In this document: positions 43,628-53,416 of the stretch, piece after piece
Layout: each line of letters opens with the position of its first letter
Numbering within the stretch: position 1 is the first letter of the stretch
NCBI GenBank assembly: GCA_038326205.1
Contig: JBBQJV010000004.1
Location: 1 to 64,000 of the forward strand
Reading direction: 5' to 3'
Source: UBA7672 sp038326205
GTDB taxonomy: Bacteria; Pseudomonadota; Alphaproteobacteria; Caulobacterales; Hyphomonadaceae
DNA: 64,000 nt
Notes under the pieces: generated by a model
What the model was told of the DNA's origin: nothing
The model's input: only the letters and a program-made list of their open reading frames with translations
The model's database searches: none
Made by a program: the position numbers and the translations under genes

Positions 43628-44674
43628 ATGCTTGAGATCACAGCGATTGTCGGCGCTGTCCTGCTTGGACTGCTTCTGATCTTCCTCGTCTACCGCGCGG
43701 CTCGCACGTATGATGCAGGGACACACGCCACCTTCATCACCACCAAGGGCGGCAGTTTCTATGGCGCCCTGCGGGCGCCGATGACGATCTGGAACCCTTC
43801 GATCAAGGTACTGCGCGATAAGCACGCGCCAGATATCAAGGTGATGACTACCGATCCGACGGGCGTATTCTACGAAAAGTCTCTGGTCCGCAAGAATGGT
43901 GAGATCTCGCTTCGCGTTCACACCTGCGCGCCGCGCCCTTTCATGTCGACGACGACCGACAAGCGCCTGCTGCTGATCAAACCGAAGGTGGCGTTCCAGC
44001 TCGACGTCGAGCGCATTCAGATTCCGACACAAATGGAGTCGTTCGGCACGATCCTCGCCGCACGCATCGAGAACCTGTTCGACAACGCCGTTAGCGAATA
44101 CGAGGACCAGGACGTCTTCAAGCATCAGCGCGAGATCGAACAGCGCGTGCTGATGGAACTTCGCGACATGGAAGCGCCAGTCGATGAGAGCAAGGCGATG
44201 GGCATGCCGCTTGGCCTGCATATTTACGAAGCCATGTTCTCGTTCGAGCGTCCGCAAAAGGCGATCAACCGCGATCTCGCGAACGGACCGATGGCTTATG
44301 ACAACGAACACCTCGACGATCTGGTCGATATGCTCGAGAAGGCCGATCCGAAGACGGTCCAAGTCCTGTTGCGCATGCTCGAGATGCAAACCAGACAGAA
44401 CATCGTGCAGATGCTGTGCAAGTCCGGTGGCCTTGTCGCGTTCACCGCACAGGAGCTTGGACTGTCGGAGCGCGTTGTCGAACGCGCGCACTGGGGTGCG
44501 AATATCATGAAAGACATGACGCCGCCGCCGGTCGCAGGGCCGGCCGTTACGACAGCTCTGGTTCCGGGCGAAACTTCGGTCGCCAAACCCGTTGATCCGG
44601 CCACGGCCTATTACGGCCTCGGCGCGCCTAAGGGGCAGAAGGCAACCGAGCCGACGCCGGCCAGGGAATCCTGA
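43628..44674 (+). CDS. Membrane-anchored SPFH/band 7-like protein
   Basis: A 348-residue protein with an N-terminal helix (3-25) and a long soluble part. RLLLIKPKVAFQLDVERIQI followed by FGTILAARIENLFDNAV and helical QREIEQRVLMELRDM, then MGMPLGLHIYEAMFSFERP, reads like an SPFH domain (strand, then the oligomerising helix, then the GI-type strand). The C-terminus (about 245-348) is helical then Pro/Ala-rich. It is separated by 4 bases from the methionine aminopeptidase gene. SPFH assignment is by eye and moderate. Confidence 0.6.
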   Translation: MLEITAIVGAVLLGLLLIFLVYRAARTYDAGTHATFITTKGGSFYGALRAPMTIWNPSIKVLRDKHAPDIKVMTTDPTGVFYEKSLVRKNGEISLRVHTCAPRPFMSTTTDKRLLLIKPKVAFQLDVERIQIPTQMESFGTILAARIENLFDNAVSEYEDQDVFKHQREIEQRVLMELRDMEAPVDESKAMGMPLGLHIYEAMFSFERPQKAINRDLANGPMAYDNEHLDDLVDMLEKADPKTVQVLLRMLEMQTRQNIVQMLCKSGGLVAFTAQELGLSERVVERAHWGANIMKDMTPPPVAGPAVTTALVPGETSVAKPVDPATAYYGLGAPKGQKATEPTPARES

Positions 44675-44678
44675 ACGC

Positions 44679-45428
44679 GTGACGGTCGATCGTGAAGAGC
44701 AACTCGACGGGCTGAAACGCATCGGTCTGATCGTTGCGCATACGCTGGAAGCCATGCGCGCCGCCGCCGAGCCAGGCATGACCACCGCCGAACTCGACGC
44801 CATCGGCGCCAAGGCGCTGGAACTGGATGGCGCACGCTCGGCGCCGCGTCTGACTTACAACTTTCCAGGCGACACATGCATCAGCGTGTTTCCCGCCATC
44901 GCGCATGGCATTCCGGATAGCCAGGTGCTGCGCGCCGGGCAGCTGATGAATATCGACGTCTCTGCTGAGAAGGACGGATACTTCGCGGACACCGGCGCGA
45001 GCTTTGTGCTGCACGCGAAGGACGCGGTACTCGATGCGCTGTGCCGTGATGGCAAGCGGGCGCTGTGGACAGGTATCCGTGCGGTGAAGACTGGCGGCGC
45101 GCTGAATGCGCCCGGCGTCGCCATCGAGGAATTCGCGCGCAAGAATCGCTACACGCTGATCCGCAACCTCGCGAGCCATGGCGTTGGCGGCGCCCTGCAC
45201 GAGGAGCCGGGCGAGATCCCGACCTGGCGCGACATGTCCGAACGCCGCCGCATCCACGAAGGCCTGGTGTTCACGCTAGAGCCATTCCTGTCGCGCGGCG
45301 CAACGTGGGCCGTGGACGGCAAGGATGCGTGGACGCTGTTCGCCGACAAGCCGGCGCCGACGGTTCAGTACGAGCACACGATGGTCGCGACTCGCAACGG
45401 TCCGGTGATTACGACGCTGGCGGCTTAG
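44679..45428 (+). CDS. map: Type I methionine aminopeptidase
   Basis: Removes N-terminal Met from proteins, cytosolic dinuclear metallopeptidase. The 249 residues hold all five metal ligands: D93, D104, H167, E201 and E232, plus active-site H76 and H174. Segment forms are NIDVSAEKDGYFADTG, ASHGVGGALHEEP, FTLEPFL and QYEHTM. GHG is replaced by SHG before the third ligand, a variant seen in secondary MetAP copies. The start is GTG, 4 bases after the previous stop, so the two genes form a unit. Confidence 0.92.
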   Translation: MTVDREEQLDGLKRIGLIVAHTLEAMRAAAEPGMTTAELDAIGAKALELDGARSAPRLTYNFPGDTCISVFPAIAHGIPDSQVLRAGQLMNIDVSAEKDGYFADTGASFVLHAKDAVLDALCRDGKRALWTGIRAVKTGGALNAPGVAIEEFARKNRYTLIRNLASHGVGGALHEEPGEIPTWRDMSERRRIHEGLVFTLEPFLSRGATWAVDGKDAWTLFADKPAPTVQYEHTMVATRNGPVITTLAA

Positions 45429-45441
45429 AGCGCGCTTCTTC

Positions 45442-46863
45442 CTAAAGAACCCGGCCGGGGTTCATCCTGCCTAGTGGATCGAGCGCAGCCTTCACCGCGC
45501 GCATCATATCCATCTCGACCGCCGATTTGCGCCAGGCGAGTTCGTCGCGCTTGAGGCGGCCGATGCCGTGCTCGGCCGAGATCGACCCGTTAAGACTGGC
45601 GATCAGGTCGTGGACAGCCTTGGAGAGCGGTAGGCCGTCCTGTTCGACGAAGCGGTCCTGATCGGCGCCCGGCGGGGGCGTGATGTTGAAATGGATGTTG
45701 CCGTCGCCGACATGGCCGAAGGCGATGACATCAGCGCCCGGCTGCATCTGATGGGCGAGTGCTGCACCGCGCTCCATGAACTCGGCCACGCGCGAGACCG
45801 GCACGGAGACATCGTGCTTCAGCGCCTTGCCATGCGCGCGCTCGGCAACGGCGATATTCTCGCGGATCTTCCAGACCATGGCTTTTTGCGCTTCGCTCTC
45901 GCAGATGACGGCGTCGGCGGCGATGGTCTGCTCGATCGCATCGCCCAGCATGGTCTCCATGAGATCGCGTGCGCCCTCGACGCGCGGCAGGGAAAGCTCA
46001 ACAAGCACGCGCCACGGCAACTCCGTCGGCAATGGATCGCGCGTGTCGGGGATGTGCTTCAGCACTAGTTGCAGACCGAGCCGCGGCACGATCTCGAAGC
46101 CCGTTACGGCGCCGCCGCTCGCCTGCTTGGCAAGCATGAGCAGTTCGACAGCCTTGGCGGGGGAATCGACCGTCACCCAAGCTGTTTCTTTGACCGCAGG
46201 CTTCGGGAACAGCTTCAGGGTCGCAGCCGTGACAACGCCCAGCGTGCCTTCTGCGCCGATGAAGAGATGTTTTAGGTCGTAACCTGTATTGTCCTTGCGC
46301 AGGCCGCGCAGGCCATTCCACACGCGGCCATCCGGCAGCACGGCTTCGATGCCGAGCACGAGGTCGCGCATCATACCATAGCGCAGCACGCCAACGCCGC
46401 CGGCATTGGTGGAGATCAGTCCGCCGATCATTGCGACGCCCTGCGCGCCGAGCGACAGCGGGAACAGGCGGCCATTCTGGTCGGCGATCTCCTGCGCGCG
46501 CGTCAGCACGACGCCGGCCTCGAGCGTCATGGCGTCGTTGAGCACATCGACTTCACGCACGCGGTTCATGCGCTTGAGCGAGATCAGAACTTCGCCATCC
46601 GGCACCGAGCCGTTGACCATGCCGGAATTTCCGCCCTGTGGATTTACTGCGAAACCATACTCGGCGCACAGCGTCATCGCCTTGGCGACTTCCTCAGTGG
46701 AAGACGGCTTCACCAACACCGGCGTCGTGCCATGCCAGCGGCCGCGCCAGTCCTGAATATGCGGGGCGATCTCGTGCGCGTCCGTGGAGACACCCTTCGG
46801 ACCCAACGCTTCGGTGAGGCGCGAGATAAAGGTTGCGACGTTGCTTCCGTGATCGTCTGCCAT
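45442..46863 (-). CDS. FAD-binding oxidoreductase, GlcD/D-2-hydroxyacid dehydrogenase type
   Basis: Flavoprotein oxidising a D-2-hydroxyacid such as D-lactate, glycolate or D-2-hydroxyglutarate, 473 residues. The PCMH FAD domain is seen in PQGGNSGMVNGSVPDGEVLI and AQGVAMIGGLISTNAGGVGVLRYG. The C-terminal cap carries AFGHVGDGNIHFNI, whose His residues bind substrate and metal, and SAEHGIGRLKRDEL. The closest layout is that of D-lactate or D-2HG dehydrogenases acting with a quinone or ETF acceptor. It converges with the aminopeptidase gene. Confidence 0.92.
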   Translation of the reverse strand: MADDHGSNVATFISRLTEALGPKGVSTDAHEIAPHIQDWRGRWHGTTPVLVKPSSTEEVAKAMTLCAEYGFAVNPQGGNSGMVNGSVPDGEVLISLKRMNRVREVDVLNDAMTLEAGVVLTRAQEIADQNGRLFPLSLGAQGVAMIGGLISTNAGGVGVLRYGMMRDLVLGIEAVLPDGRVWNGLRGLRKDNTGYDLKHLFIGAEGTLGVVTAATLKLFPKPAVKETAWVTVDSPAKAVELLMLAKQASGGAVTGFEIVPRLGLQLVLKHIPDTRDPLPTELPWRVLVELSLPRVEGARDLMETMLGDAIEQTIAADAVICESEAQKAMVWKIRENIAVAERAHGKALKHDVSVPVSRVAEFMERGAALAHQMQPGADVIAFGHVGDGNIHFNITPPPGADQDRFVEQDGLPLSKAVHDLIASLNGSISAEHGIGRLKRDELAWRKSAVEMDMMRAVKAALDPLGRMNPGRVL

Positions 46864-46874
46864 GGCGTCTTGTC

Positions 46875-47312
46875 CTAGCCGATGAGATCCTGCTTTTCGC
46901 AGGTTCGTACGCCGCCCTCAACCTTGGTTGTCGTGAAGTTGGCGCCGTATTCGCCTTCGAAATGGAAGCCCTTGGCGGTGCGTCGCATCACAAAGCAGCT
47001 CAGACTGGCGTAATTGTCGTCTTCATAGGCAAAGCAGGCCTCGCCTTTGAGTGTGATAGACAGCCGGCCGCGCATGTCCCCGCTGGGGGTCTCGTAGAGC
47101 GTCAGGCCTTTCGAATCGATGCATTCGCGCCAGCGGAAATCCGTGCCGTCTGCGACCCCTTCCATGCGAATGCCGAAGAGGGCTGTCTTTAATTCCTGCG
47201 CCTTCATCGCTGGCGGGCGGGATAGCGGCGCAGGGTGCGGTGAAATCTGGGCACTGACCTGTACGGCGGCCAGCAGAGTGAAAGCCAATAAGGTGACACA
47301 GCGCGTCAGCAT
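46875..47312 (-). CDS. Small exported protein of unknown function
   Basis: A 145-residue protein with a Sec signal (MLTRCVTLLAFTLLAAVQVSAQ). The mature domain of about 120 residues has four Cys, FRWRECIDSKG, GEACFAYEDDNYASLSCFVM and RTCEKQDLIG, a spacing that would allow two disulfides in a beta-sandwich. I recognise no family. The gene lies upstream of the oxidoreductase gene by 11 bases and may be cotranscribed. Confidence 0.7.
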   Translation of the reverse strand: MLTRCVTLLAFTLLAAVQVSAQISPHPAPLSRPPAMKAQELKTALFGIRMEGVADGTDFRWRECIDSKGLTLYETPSGDMRGRLSITLKGEACFAYEDDNYASLSCFVMRRTAKGFHFEGEYGANFTTTKVEGGVRTCEKQDLIG

Positions 47313-47346
47313 CGTCTTCCCGTTCTGCTCGCCCCGTAGTGTACGA

Positions 47347-49371
47347 TCAGGGCGCCACTTCCCTCAAGGTCCATTGCTGTTCGGGAACCGGAAGGCATGC
47401 GCCAGAACGCAGTACGTCGTGTCCGTCCTCGATCCCCACGACGATGCACTTGCCGTCGAGGTTGTACAGGTTCGCCGCGGAGGTCAGCGTCCACTTCTGC
47501 GACGGCATGTTCCAGCACTGACCGAGGGCAAGCGAGTTGGCGATGAAGCCGCTGGCAAGACAGCTGCTCATCATGCGGAACTGGCTGGGAGATGTGGCAT
47601 CGAAAGAGAAAATACGTCCAAGGCGGGCATCGCATGAGACGAGGCCGAGCGCCCCGTCCGTGCCAAGACACTTGCCGGGACGCCCAATTGATTCGAGCAT
47701 GCCGGAGACGGGGTGCAGATGCGCAGGATCGACAGCGACGGCGCGCCAGTGATGTGCTGGAAGCCCCGCAGGACACTCGCCAGCATACACGCGCTCGCCA
47801 CTGCGGCTGGAGTTTCCGAGCAGGGAGAGGCAGCGGCCAGTGGCGTTTCGGATCTCGCCCTCAGCACGGATGATCCACGTCTGTTCCGGCTTACCGTCGC
47901 AAGCGACCGCAACGAGTTGCTGGTATGTGCCCTTCCCGCGCGGGGCGAGACAGCGATCACCATTGCGGATCGAACCCGGCGCGCCGACGGGAAGTTCGAA
48001 TGTCTGAATGGCGGCGCCGTCGCACGGCTGGCTTTCGCTTTCGCCATCGCGGCCACTTAGCGACATGCACATGCCAGGCAGCTGTTCGTGCTGCAGCGTC
48101 ATTGCCAGGGTCATCGGCGGGATCGGTGTCGTGACAGTCGCAATTGGAGCGTACGCGGGTATGACCGCCGCAGTTTCCGGTGGGGTTGTGGCTGCTGATG
48201 CGGCTGGTTCGGCGGCAGCTGTAGCGATGGGATCAACAAGGACTGGCTTCGGTGCGGGTTCGACCGCGACAGCAGCAGCGACATCTACGGCGGGCGGCGC
48301 TTCCGTAGCCGGCGGTGCGACGGGCGTGGCGATGGAGGTGACCAGAATTTCCGGAGCAGCAGCGCTCGTGTCCGTGACGGCGACATCGGTGACGGATGGT
48401 ACAGCCGGCGCATCAGTTGTAGCGGGAGCGACATCCTCAGCGGATGCAGTGGAGATCGAAGGCTCTTCGACAGTTGGAGCGGGGTCGACGTGGGCAGCAG
48501 CGGCAGCGTCACCGACAGCCGGCTGCGGACCTGAGGTTTCTACGACTGGCGGGCGGCGCACACGCCAGCGCTGTTCGAGCATGGTCGCGCAGGCTCTCGT
48601 CCTAAGAACATCGCGGCCATCTTCGTTCGATACCTCGATACACTCCTTGCTCTGATTGGTAACCCGACCGTCTTCGAGGATGAGCCATTTCTGTTGCGGC
48701 ATGTCCCAGCATTCACCGAGGCTGAGCGCACCCAATACGTAGCCTCCTGACAGGCAGCTACTCATCATGCGGAGCTGACCGGGCGACTTCTCGTCGAGGC
48801 TGATTACCTGCTGGTAGGCATCGGTGCAGGAATAGAGCGCGAGCCGGGCGCCGTATCCGATGCACTGGCCGGGGCGCGCGACGGATTCAAGCGATGCCTC
48901 GACGACGTTGGTGACGTCGACCATGCGCGCGCGCCATGGCTGTCCCTCTCCGCTCGTCGGGCACTCGCCAGCAAAAATGAGTTCACCTGTGCGGCTCGAT
49001 GAGCCGAGCAGCGAGATGCAGCGACCAGCAGCGGAGCGAAGCTCACCTGCCGCGCTCATCTTCCATGTCTGCTCAGGCGAACCGTCACATGTTGCGGCGG
49101 CAAGCGGCGGATAGTTTCCCTCGCCTACCGGAACGAGACAGCGGGCGGCGAAATGTATGGGTCCGCCTTCAGCGCCAGGCATCAGGAATTTCTCGGCGTC
49201 GCTGCCGTCGCAAGGCAGGCTCACGGCCTCGGCGGCGGCGCCGACCAGGGTGATGCACATGCCGGGGAGACGATCGGGCTGGAGCGTGCGCAACTCGCCC
49301 GGCTGCGCGCTTGCGGGCGCAGCAATCCACAAGCCTGCCAAGATCGCAAGGAGTGCCGCCAGTCTCATCAT
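47347..49371 (-). CDS. Exported protein with two duplicated ricin-type beta-trefoil modules
   Basis: A 674-residue exported protein: signal 1-22, module A 28-272, Ala/Pro/Thr/Val-rich linker 273-424, module B 425-672. Modules A and B are clear duplicates: LPGMCITLVG against LPGMCMSLSG, CDGSPEQTWKM against CDGKPEQTWII, GRCISLLGSSSRTGE against GRCLSLLGNSSRSGE, and RMMSSCLSGGYVLGALSLGE against RMMSSCLASGFIANSLALGQ. Each module holds about six C..W units of the QxW type, that is two trefoils. Carbohydrate binding is the family expectation; no enzyme domain is attached. It may be an adhesin or a matrix protein. Confidence 0.82.
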   Translation of the reverse strand: MMRLAALLAILAGLWIAAPASAQPGELRTLQPDRLPGMCITLVGAAAEAVSLPCDGSDAEKFLMPGAEGGPIHFAARCLVPVGEGNYPPLAAATCDGSPEQTWKMSAAGELRSAAGRCISLLGSSSRTGELIFAGECPTSGEGQPWRARMVDVTNVVEASLESVARPGQCIGYGARLALYSCTDAYQQVISLDEKSPGQLRMMSSCLSGGYVLGALSLGECWDMPQQKWLILEDGRVTNQSKECIEVSNEDGRDVLRTRACATMLEQRWRVRRPPVVETSGPQPAVGDAAAAAHVDPAPTVEEPSISTASAEDVAPATTDAPAVPSVTDVAVTDTSAAAPEILVTSIATPVAPPATEAPPAVDVAAAVAVEPAPKPVLVDPIATAAAEPAASAATTPPETAAVIPAYAPIATVTTPIPPMTLAMTLQHEQLPGMCMSLSGRDGESESQPCDGAAIQTFELPVGAPGSIRNGDRCLAPRGKGTYQQLVAVACDGKPEQTWIIRAEGEIRNATGRCLSLLGNSSRSGERVYAGECPAGLPAHHWRAVAVDPAHLHPVSGMLESIGRPGKCLGTDGALGLVSCDARLGRIFSFDATSPSQFRMMSSCLASGFIANSLALGQCWNMPSQKWTLTSAANLYNLDGKCIVVGIEDGHDVLRSGACLPVPEQQWTLREVAP

Positions 49372-49520
49372 TCAAACCTTCAGGGGCCCCGTCTTCACGT
49401 TAAGGCAGCCGAGCACAAGCCCCCATAACAGTTCGCCGACGGCGGCTTGACGGATATGCACCGGAAGCGTCCAACAAGCCGTAAACTTCCCAACAAGCTT
49501 GGGGACCATGGAGAAATGTG

Positions 49521-50294
49521 ATGGCCTATGCCCCGTTCAACCTCACTGGAAAAGTCGCTTTGGTGACGGGCGGAAATAGAGGCATCGGGCTGGGATTCGC
49601 CGAGGCCCTGTCCCAGGCCGGGGCATCGGTTGCGATCTGGGGATCGAGCGAAAAGAATAACGCCGACGCAGTCAAGAAACTCGGCGGAAGGACCAAGGCC
49701 TGGACGGTAAACGTCGCGGACGAAACCCAGGTCGCGGCGGCCATGACCGACGTCGCCAAGCATTTCGGCCGGATCGATTCAGTTTTTGCAAACGCAGGTA
49801 TTGGCGGCGGCGCAAAATCGTTCTCGGAGTTTCCGACCGATGTCTATCGCCGCGTGCTGTCAGTGAACCTCGATGGCGTGTTCTTCACGCTGCGCGAGGC
49901 GACCAAGCATATGGTGGAGCGGGCCAAGGGTGGCGATCCGGGCGGGTCGCTGGTCGGCATCGCCTCGCTAGCGGCGATCGAGGGCGCGGCGCGCAATGAG
50001 GCTTATGCGGCGACCAAGGGCGCCGTTATCTCAATGATGAAATCGATCGCGGTGGAGCATGCCCGCTATGGCGTACGGGCCAACTCGATCCTGCCAGGCT
50101 GGATCGCGACGGACATGACACAAGGCGCGCAGGACAATCCAGCTTTTGCCGACAAGGTGATCCCGCGCGTGCCGATGCGGCGCTGGGGCGAGCCTAAGGA
50201 TTTCGGCGGCGTCGCGGTTTACCTGACCTCGGATGCATCGAGCTACCACTCGGGCGACTCATTCGTGGTCGACGGCGGGTATTCGATTTTCTAG
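49521..50294 (+). CDS. Short-chain dehydrogenase/reductase
   Basis: Classical SDR of 257 residues: cofactor loop TGGNRGIG (16-23), NAG (91-93), catalytic Ser149, Tyr162 and Lys166 (YAATK) and the terminal VVDGGYSIF. Absence of an Asp after the second strand and presence of GSS there (41-43) suggest NADP. GGAGA lies 6 bases upstream of the ATG; a GTG one codon earlier is possible. Neighbours do not indicate the substrate. Confidence 0.9.
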   Translation: MAYAPFNLTGKVALVTGGNRGIGLGFAEALSQAGASVAIWGSSEKNNADAVKKLGGRTKAWTVNVADETQVAAAMTDVAKHFGRIDSVFANAGIGGGAKSFSEFPTDVYRRVLSVNLDGVFFTLREATKHMVERAKGGDPGGSLVGIASLAAIEGAARNEAYAATKGAVISMMKSIAVEHARYGVRANSILPGWIATDMTQGAQDNPAFADKVIPRVPMRRWGEPKDFGGVAVYLTSDASSYHSGDSFVVDGGYSIF

Positions 50295-50401
50295 CGGCAG
50301 CGAGAAACCGCTTCGTTTCTCGATTATCGATAAAAAGTTCTCGCATCGAAAGGGCTGGCTTGGTAAGGGATCGGGTCCCTGAACAGCCAGAGGTCTGATC
50401 G

Positions 50402-53362
50402 ATGATCCGATTCCCCCGCTCCGCTCTCGCCACACTCCTTGCGGGGACAGCCCTCGCGAGTTGTACGACCGAGACCCCCGGCGGAATGACGGCGGCGGGT
50501 TCGGCTTCGACGGCGCCGGCGCAAGTGACGCCTACCCCGGCGCCGCAGAAGGTCGCTGTGCTTTCTTCATGCGTGGGCGATGAGACGCCCTTCAAGCCAA
50601 CGGCAGCGGCGGCCGGCGAGTTGTCGATCAAGCCGCTGGATTTCACGTGCAAGAAACTGGCGAACGGTCTGCGCATCTACGCGATGCCCGACAAGGACAC
50701 GGCGAGCGTGTCGGTGGCGATGTGGTACGATGTCGGATCGAAGGATGATCCCAAGGGGCGTTCGGGCTTTGCGCACCTGTTCGAGCATCTGATGTTCAAG
50801 TCGACGACCAACCTGCCGCCGGAGGGCTTTGATCGCCTGACCGAAGATGCGGGCGGGTTCAACAACGCGTCGACCTGGAACGATTTCACAAACTACTACG
50901 AGACCGTGCCGGCCAATCACCTCGAGCGTGTGATGTGGGGCGAGGCCGAGCGCATGGGCACGCTGGTGATCGACGAGGCCAACTTTAAATCCGAACGCGA
51001 CGTGGTGAAGGAAGAACTGCGCCAGTCGGTGTTGAGCCGTCCCTATGGCAAGCTGTTCGGGCTCTACATGGCGCAAGCGTCCTATTCGGTTCACCCCTAT
51101 GGGCGACCGGGCATCGGCTCGATCGAGGATCTCGACGCGGCAACGGTGGAAGATGTGCGCGCCTTCCATGCGGCGTACTACCGGCCGGACAATGCCGTGT
51201 TGGTTGTCTCGGGCAATTTCGGTCAGGCGGAGCTGGACGGATATGTCGAGAAATATTTCGCCGGCATCAAGACGCCAGCGCGACCGATCCCGCGCGTGAC
51301 AGCGGTGGAGCCGGAACGGACGGCGGCTAAGAGCTTCACCGTCTACGAACCCAACACGCCCCTGCCCGCCGTGGTGATCTCGTGGCCGACGCCGGATGCG
51401 GCGAGCCCGGACAATCCGGCATTGATGCTGATGGATGCGATCCTGATCAGCGGACAATCGTCGCGGCTCTATCAGTCGCTGGTCTATGATCAGCAATTGG
51501 CGTCGGATGTCGGCTCCAATTTTGAGATCAATGCGCAGCCGGGCGTCTATGCGCTCTATTCGATCCTATCCGAAGGGAAGACCGCCGATCAGGGCATCGC
51601 CGCATTGCAGGGTGAAATCAGGAAAATACGCGACGGACTTGTCACGCAGGCCGAGCTGGACGAGGCGCGCAACGAACTGATCACCGGCGCGCTTGAGGGC
51701 CGCGAGACATCGAACGGCCGTGCGGACGATCTCGCCCGCTCGATCATCCTGTTCGGGAATCCGCGCGCGTCGGATGAACAGCTGGCGAGGCTGCAGACTG
51801 TGACGGCGCAGGACATCCAGCGGGTCGCGAAGGCGATCATGCAGGACAACAAGTCAGTAACCATCAACTACCTGCCGGAAGAAATGCAGAAGGGCGGCGC
51901 CGAGGCGACGTTCGCCGATGCGCCGACGATCCAGACATCCGAGATCAACATCGCCGCGGCGGATATTCCGGTTTTCACGCTGGCCCCGGAAGCTTCGCGC
52001 CTGCTGCCGCCGGAAGCGGGTGCGGCGGTTGCAGCGAAGGTGCCGCCGGCTATTGAGATGACGCTGGCCAACGGGCTGCGCGTGGTGGTTGCGCCGAAGC
52101 CCGGCCTGCCGCTGATTAGCGCCAGCCTGCGCGTTGGTGCGGGTTCGTCGCTTGATCCGGCGAAGAAGATTGGCCTTGCCTCGATGACGGCCGACCTTAT
52201 GACGCGCGGGACGAAGTCGCGCTCGGCGACGCAGATCGCAAGTCAGATCGAAAGCCTCGGTGCATCCATCGGCGCCAGTGCGGGGCCGGACGCATCGGAC
52301 GTGTCCATCTCGACGCGCTCGGACAAGGTGAACGAGGCATTCGCGATCATGGCGGACGTCGTGCAGAACCCGGCGTTTGCGAAAGAAGAACTCGAACGCG
52401 CAAGACAAGAGACGGCGGACGGCCTGATGCTTCAGCTGCGCCAGCCGTCGAGCGTGGGTTCGATGGCGATGACACGCTCGCTGTTTGGCGCGGCGCCATA
52501 TGGCAATGTGATGACGCCAGATACGCTGAGCGCGTTGACGACGAAAGACCTTGCGGCGTTCCACAAGTCGGCGTGGAAACCCGGGTCGTCGGTGCTTGTG
52601 ATCGCAGGCGACGTCACACCGGAGGCTGGCTTCAAGCTGGCGAAGGACGCTTTCGGAAAATGGATGGGCGCCGCAGGCGCGACGACGAGCATGCCGGCGT
52701 CGGCGGCGATACCGGCGCCGAAATCGGTGGTCGTCGATATTCCGCAGGTTGGGCAGGCGGCTGTGTTACTTGGGCGCGTGGGCCCCTCGCGGCTGTCGAC
52801 GGACTATGTGCAGACGACGGTTGCGAACGCGGTGCTTGGCGATGGCTATTCCTCGCGTCTCAATTCGGAAATCCGCATCAAGCGAGGCCTGTCTTATGGT
52901 GCGCGGTCGGGGCTGGCGGCGCGCAAATCGAGCGGGCCGATCGTGGCGAGCGCACAGACGCGTAACGATGCAGTGCCGCAAGTGATCGACCTGATGATCT
53001 CGGAATTTACCCGCCTCGGTAACGAGCCGATCACCGAGAAGGAGCTGGCGGCGCGCAAGGCCTACATCATCGGCGGCTTTGGCCGCTCGGTGGAGACGAC
53101 GTCGGGCGTGGCGGGGCAGTATTCGGCTCTCGCTCAATTTGGTTTGCCGCTCGAAAAGCTACAGACGTATTCGTCTGACATTGCGAACGTCACGGCTGAG
53201 CAGGCTGGGGCTGCGGCGCGCACCTACTATGATCCGGCGAAGGCGACGCTGATCGTGGTGGGCGATGCGGCCAAGTTCTGGGACGATGTGAAGGCTAAAC
53301 GCGGCGGCATGGAGCGCATCAACATCGACAAGCTGAAGCTCGGCTCGCCGACGCTGAAGTAG
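50402..53362 (+). CDS. M16 family zinc metalloprotease, lipoprotein
   Basis: Pitrilysin/insulinase-type protease with both halves fused, 986 residues. The signal ends LASC (Cys21). The inverted zinc motif is HLFEH at 125-129, with the third ligand Glu in SERDVVKEELRQ about 75 residues on. The second half, from about 550 (EMTLANGLRVVVAPKPGLPL), lacks the zinc motif, as is normal for the non-catalytic subunit. Periplasmic degradation of small peptides or signal peptides is the usual role. Confidence 0.95.
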   Translation: MIRFPRSALATLLAGTALASCTTETPGGMTAAGSASTAPAQVTPTPAPQKVAVLSSCVGDETPFKPTAAAAGELSIKPLDFTCKKLANGLRIYAMPDKDTASVSVAMWYDVGSKDDPKGRSGFAHLFEHLMFKSTTNLPPEGFDRLTEDAGGFNNASTWNDFTNYYETVPANHLERVMWGEAERMGTLVIDEANFKSERDVVKEELRQSVLSRPYGKLFGLYMAQASYSVHPYGRPGIGSIEDLDAATVEDVRAFHAAYYRPDNAVLVVSGNFGQAELDGYVEKYFAGIKTPARPIPRVTAVEPERTAAKSFTVYEPNTPLPAVVISWPTPDAASPDNPALMLMDAILISGQSSRLYQSLVYDQQLASDVGSNFEINAQPGVYALYSILSEGKTADQGIAALQGEIRKIRDGLVTQAELDEARNELITGALEGRETSNGRADDLARSIILFGNPRASDEQLARLQTVTAQDIQRVAKAIMQDNKSVTINYLPEEMQKGGAEATFADAPTIQTSEINIAAADIPVFTLAPEASRLLPPEAGAAVAAKVPPAIEMTLANGLRVVVAPKPGLPLISASLRVGAGSSLDPAKKIGLASMTADLMTRGTKSRSATQIASQIESLGASIGASAGPDASDVSISTRSDKVNEAFAIMADVVQNPAFAKEELERARQETADGLMLQLRQPSSVGSMAMTRSLFGAAPYGNVMTPDTLSALTTKDLAAFHKSAWKPGSSVLVIAGDVTPEAGFKLAKDAFGKWMGAAGATTSMPASAAIPAPKSVVVDIPQVGQAAVLLGRVGPSRLSTDYVQTTVANAVLGDGYSSRLNSEIRIKRGLSYGARSGLAARKSSGPIVASAQTRNDAVPQVIDLMISEFTRLGNEPITEKELAARKAYIIGGFGRSVETTSGVAGQYSALAQFGLPLEKLQTYSSDIANVTAEQAGAAARTYYDPAKATLIVVGDAAKFWDDVKAKRGGMERINIDKLKLGSPTLK

Positions 53363-53416
53363 CCGGATGTGGGCGCGACCCCGGAAGCGGATGATTTCGG
53401 GGCGAGGACGGTGTGG

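Noticed and set aside
43511..44812. 433-codon open frame on the minus strand
   Set aside because: Antisense to the SPFH-like gene and its promoter; no family features and unlike neighbours in amino-acid use.
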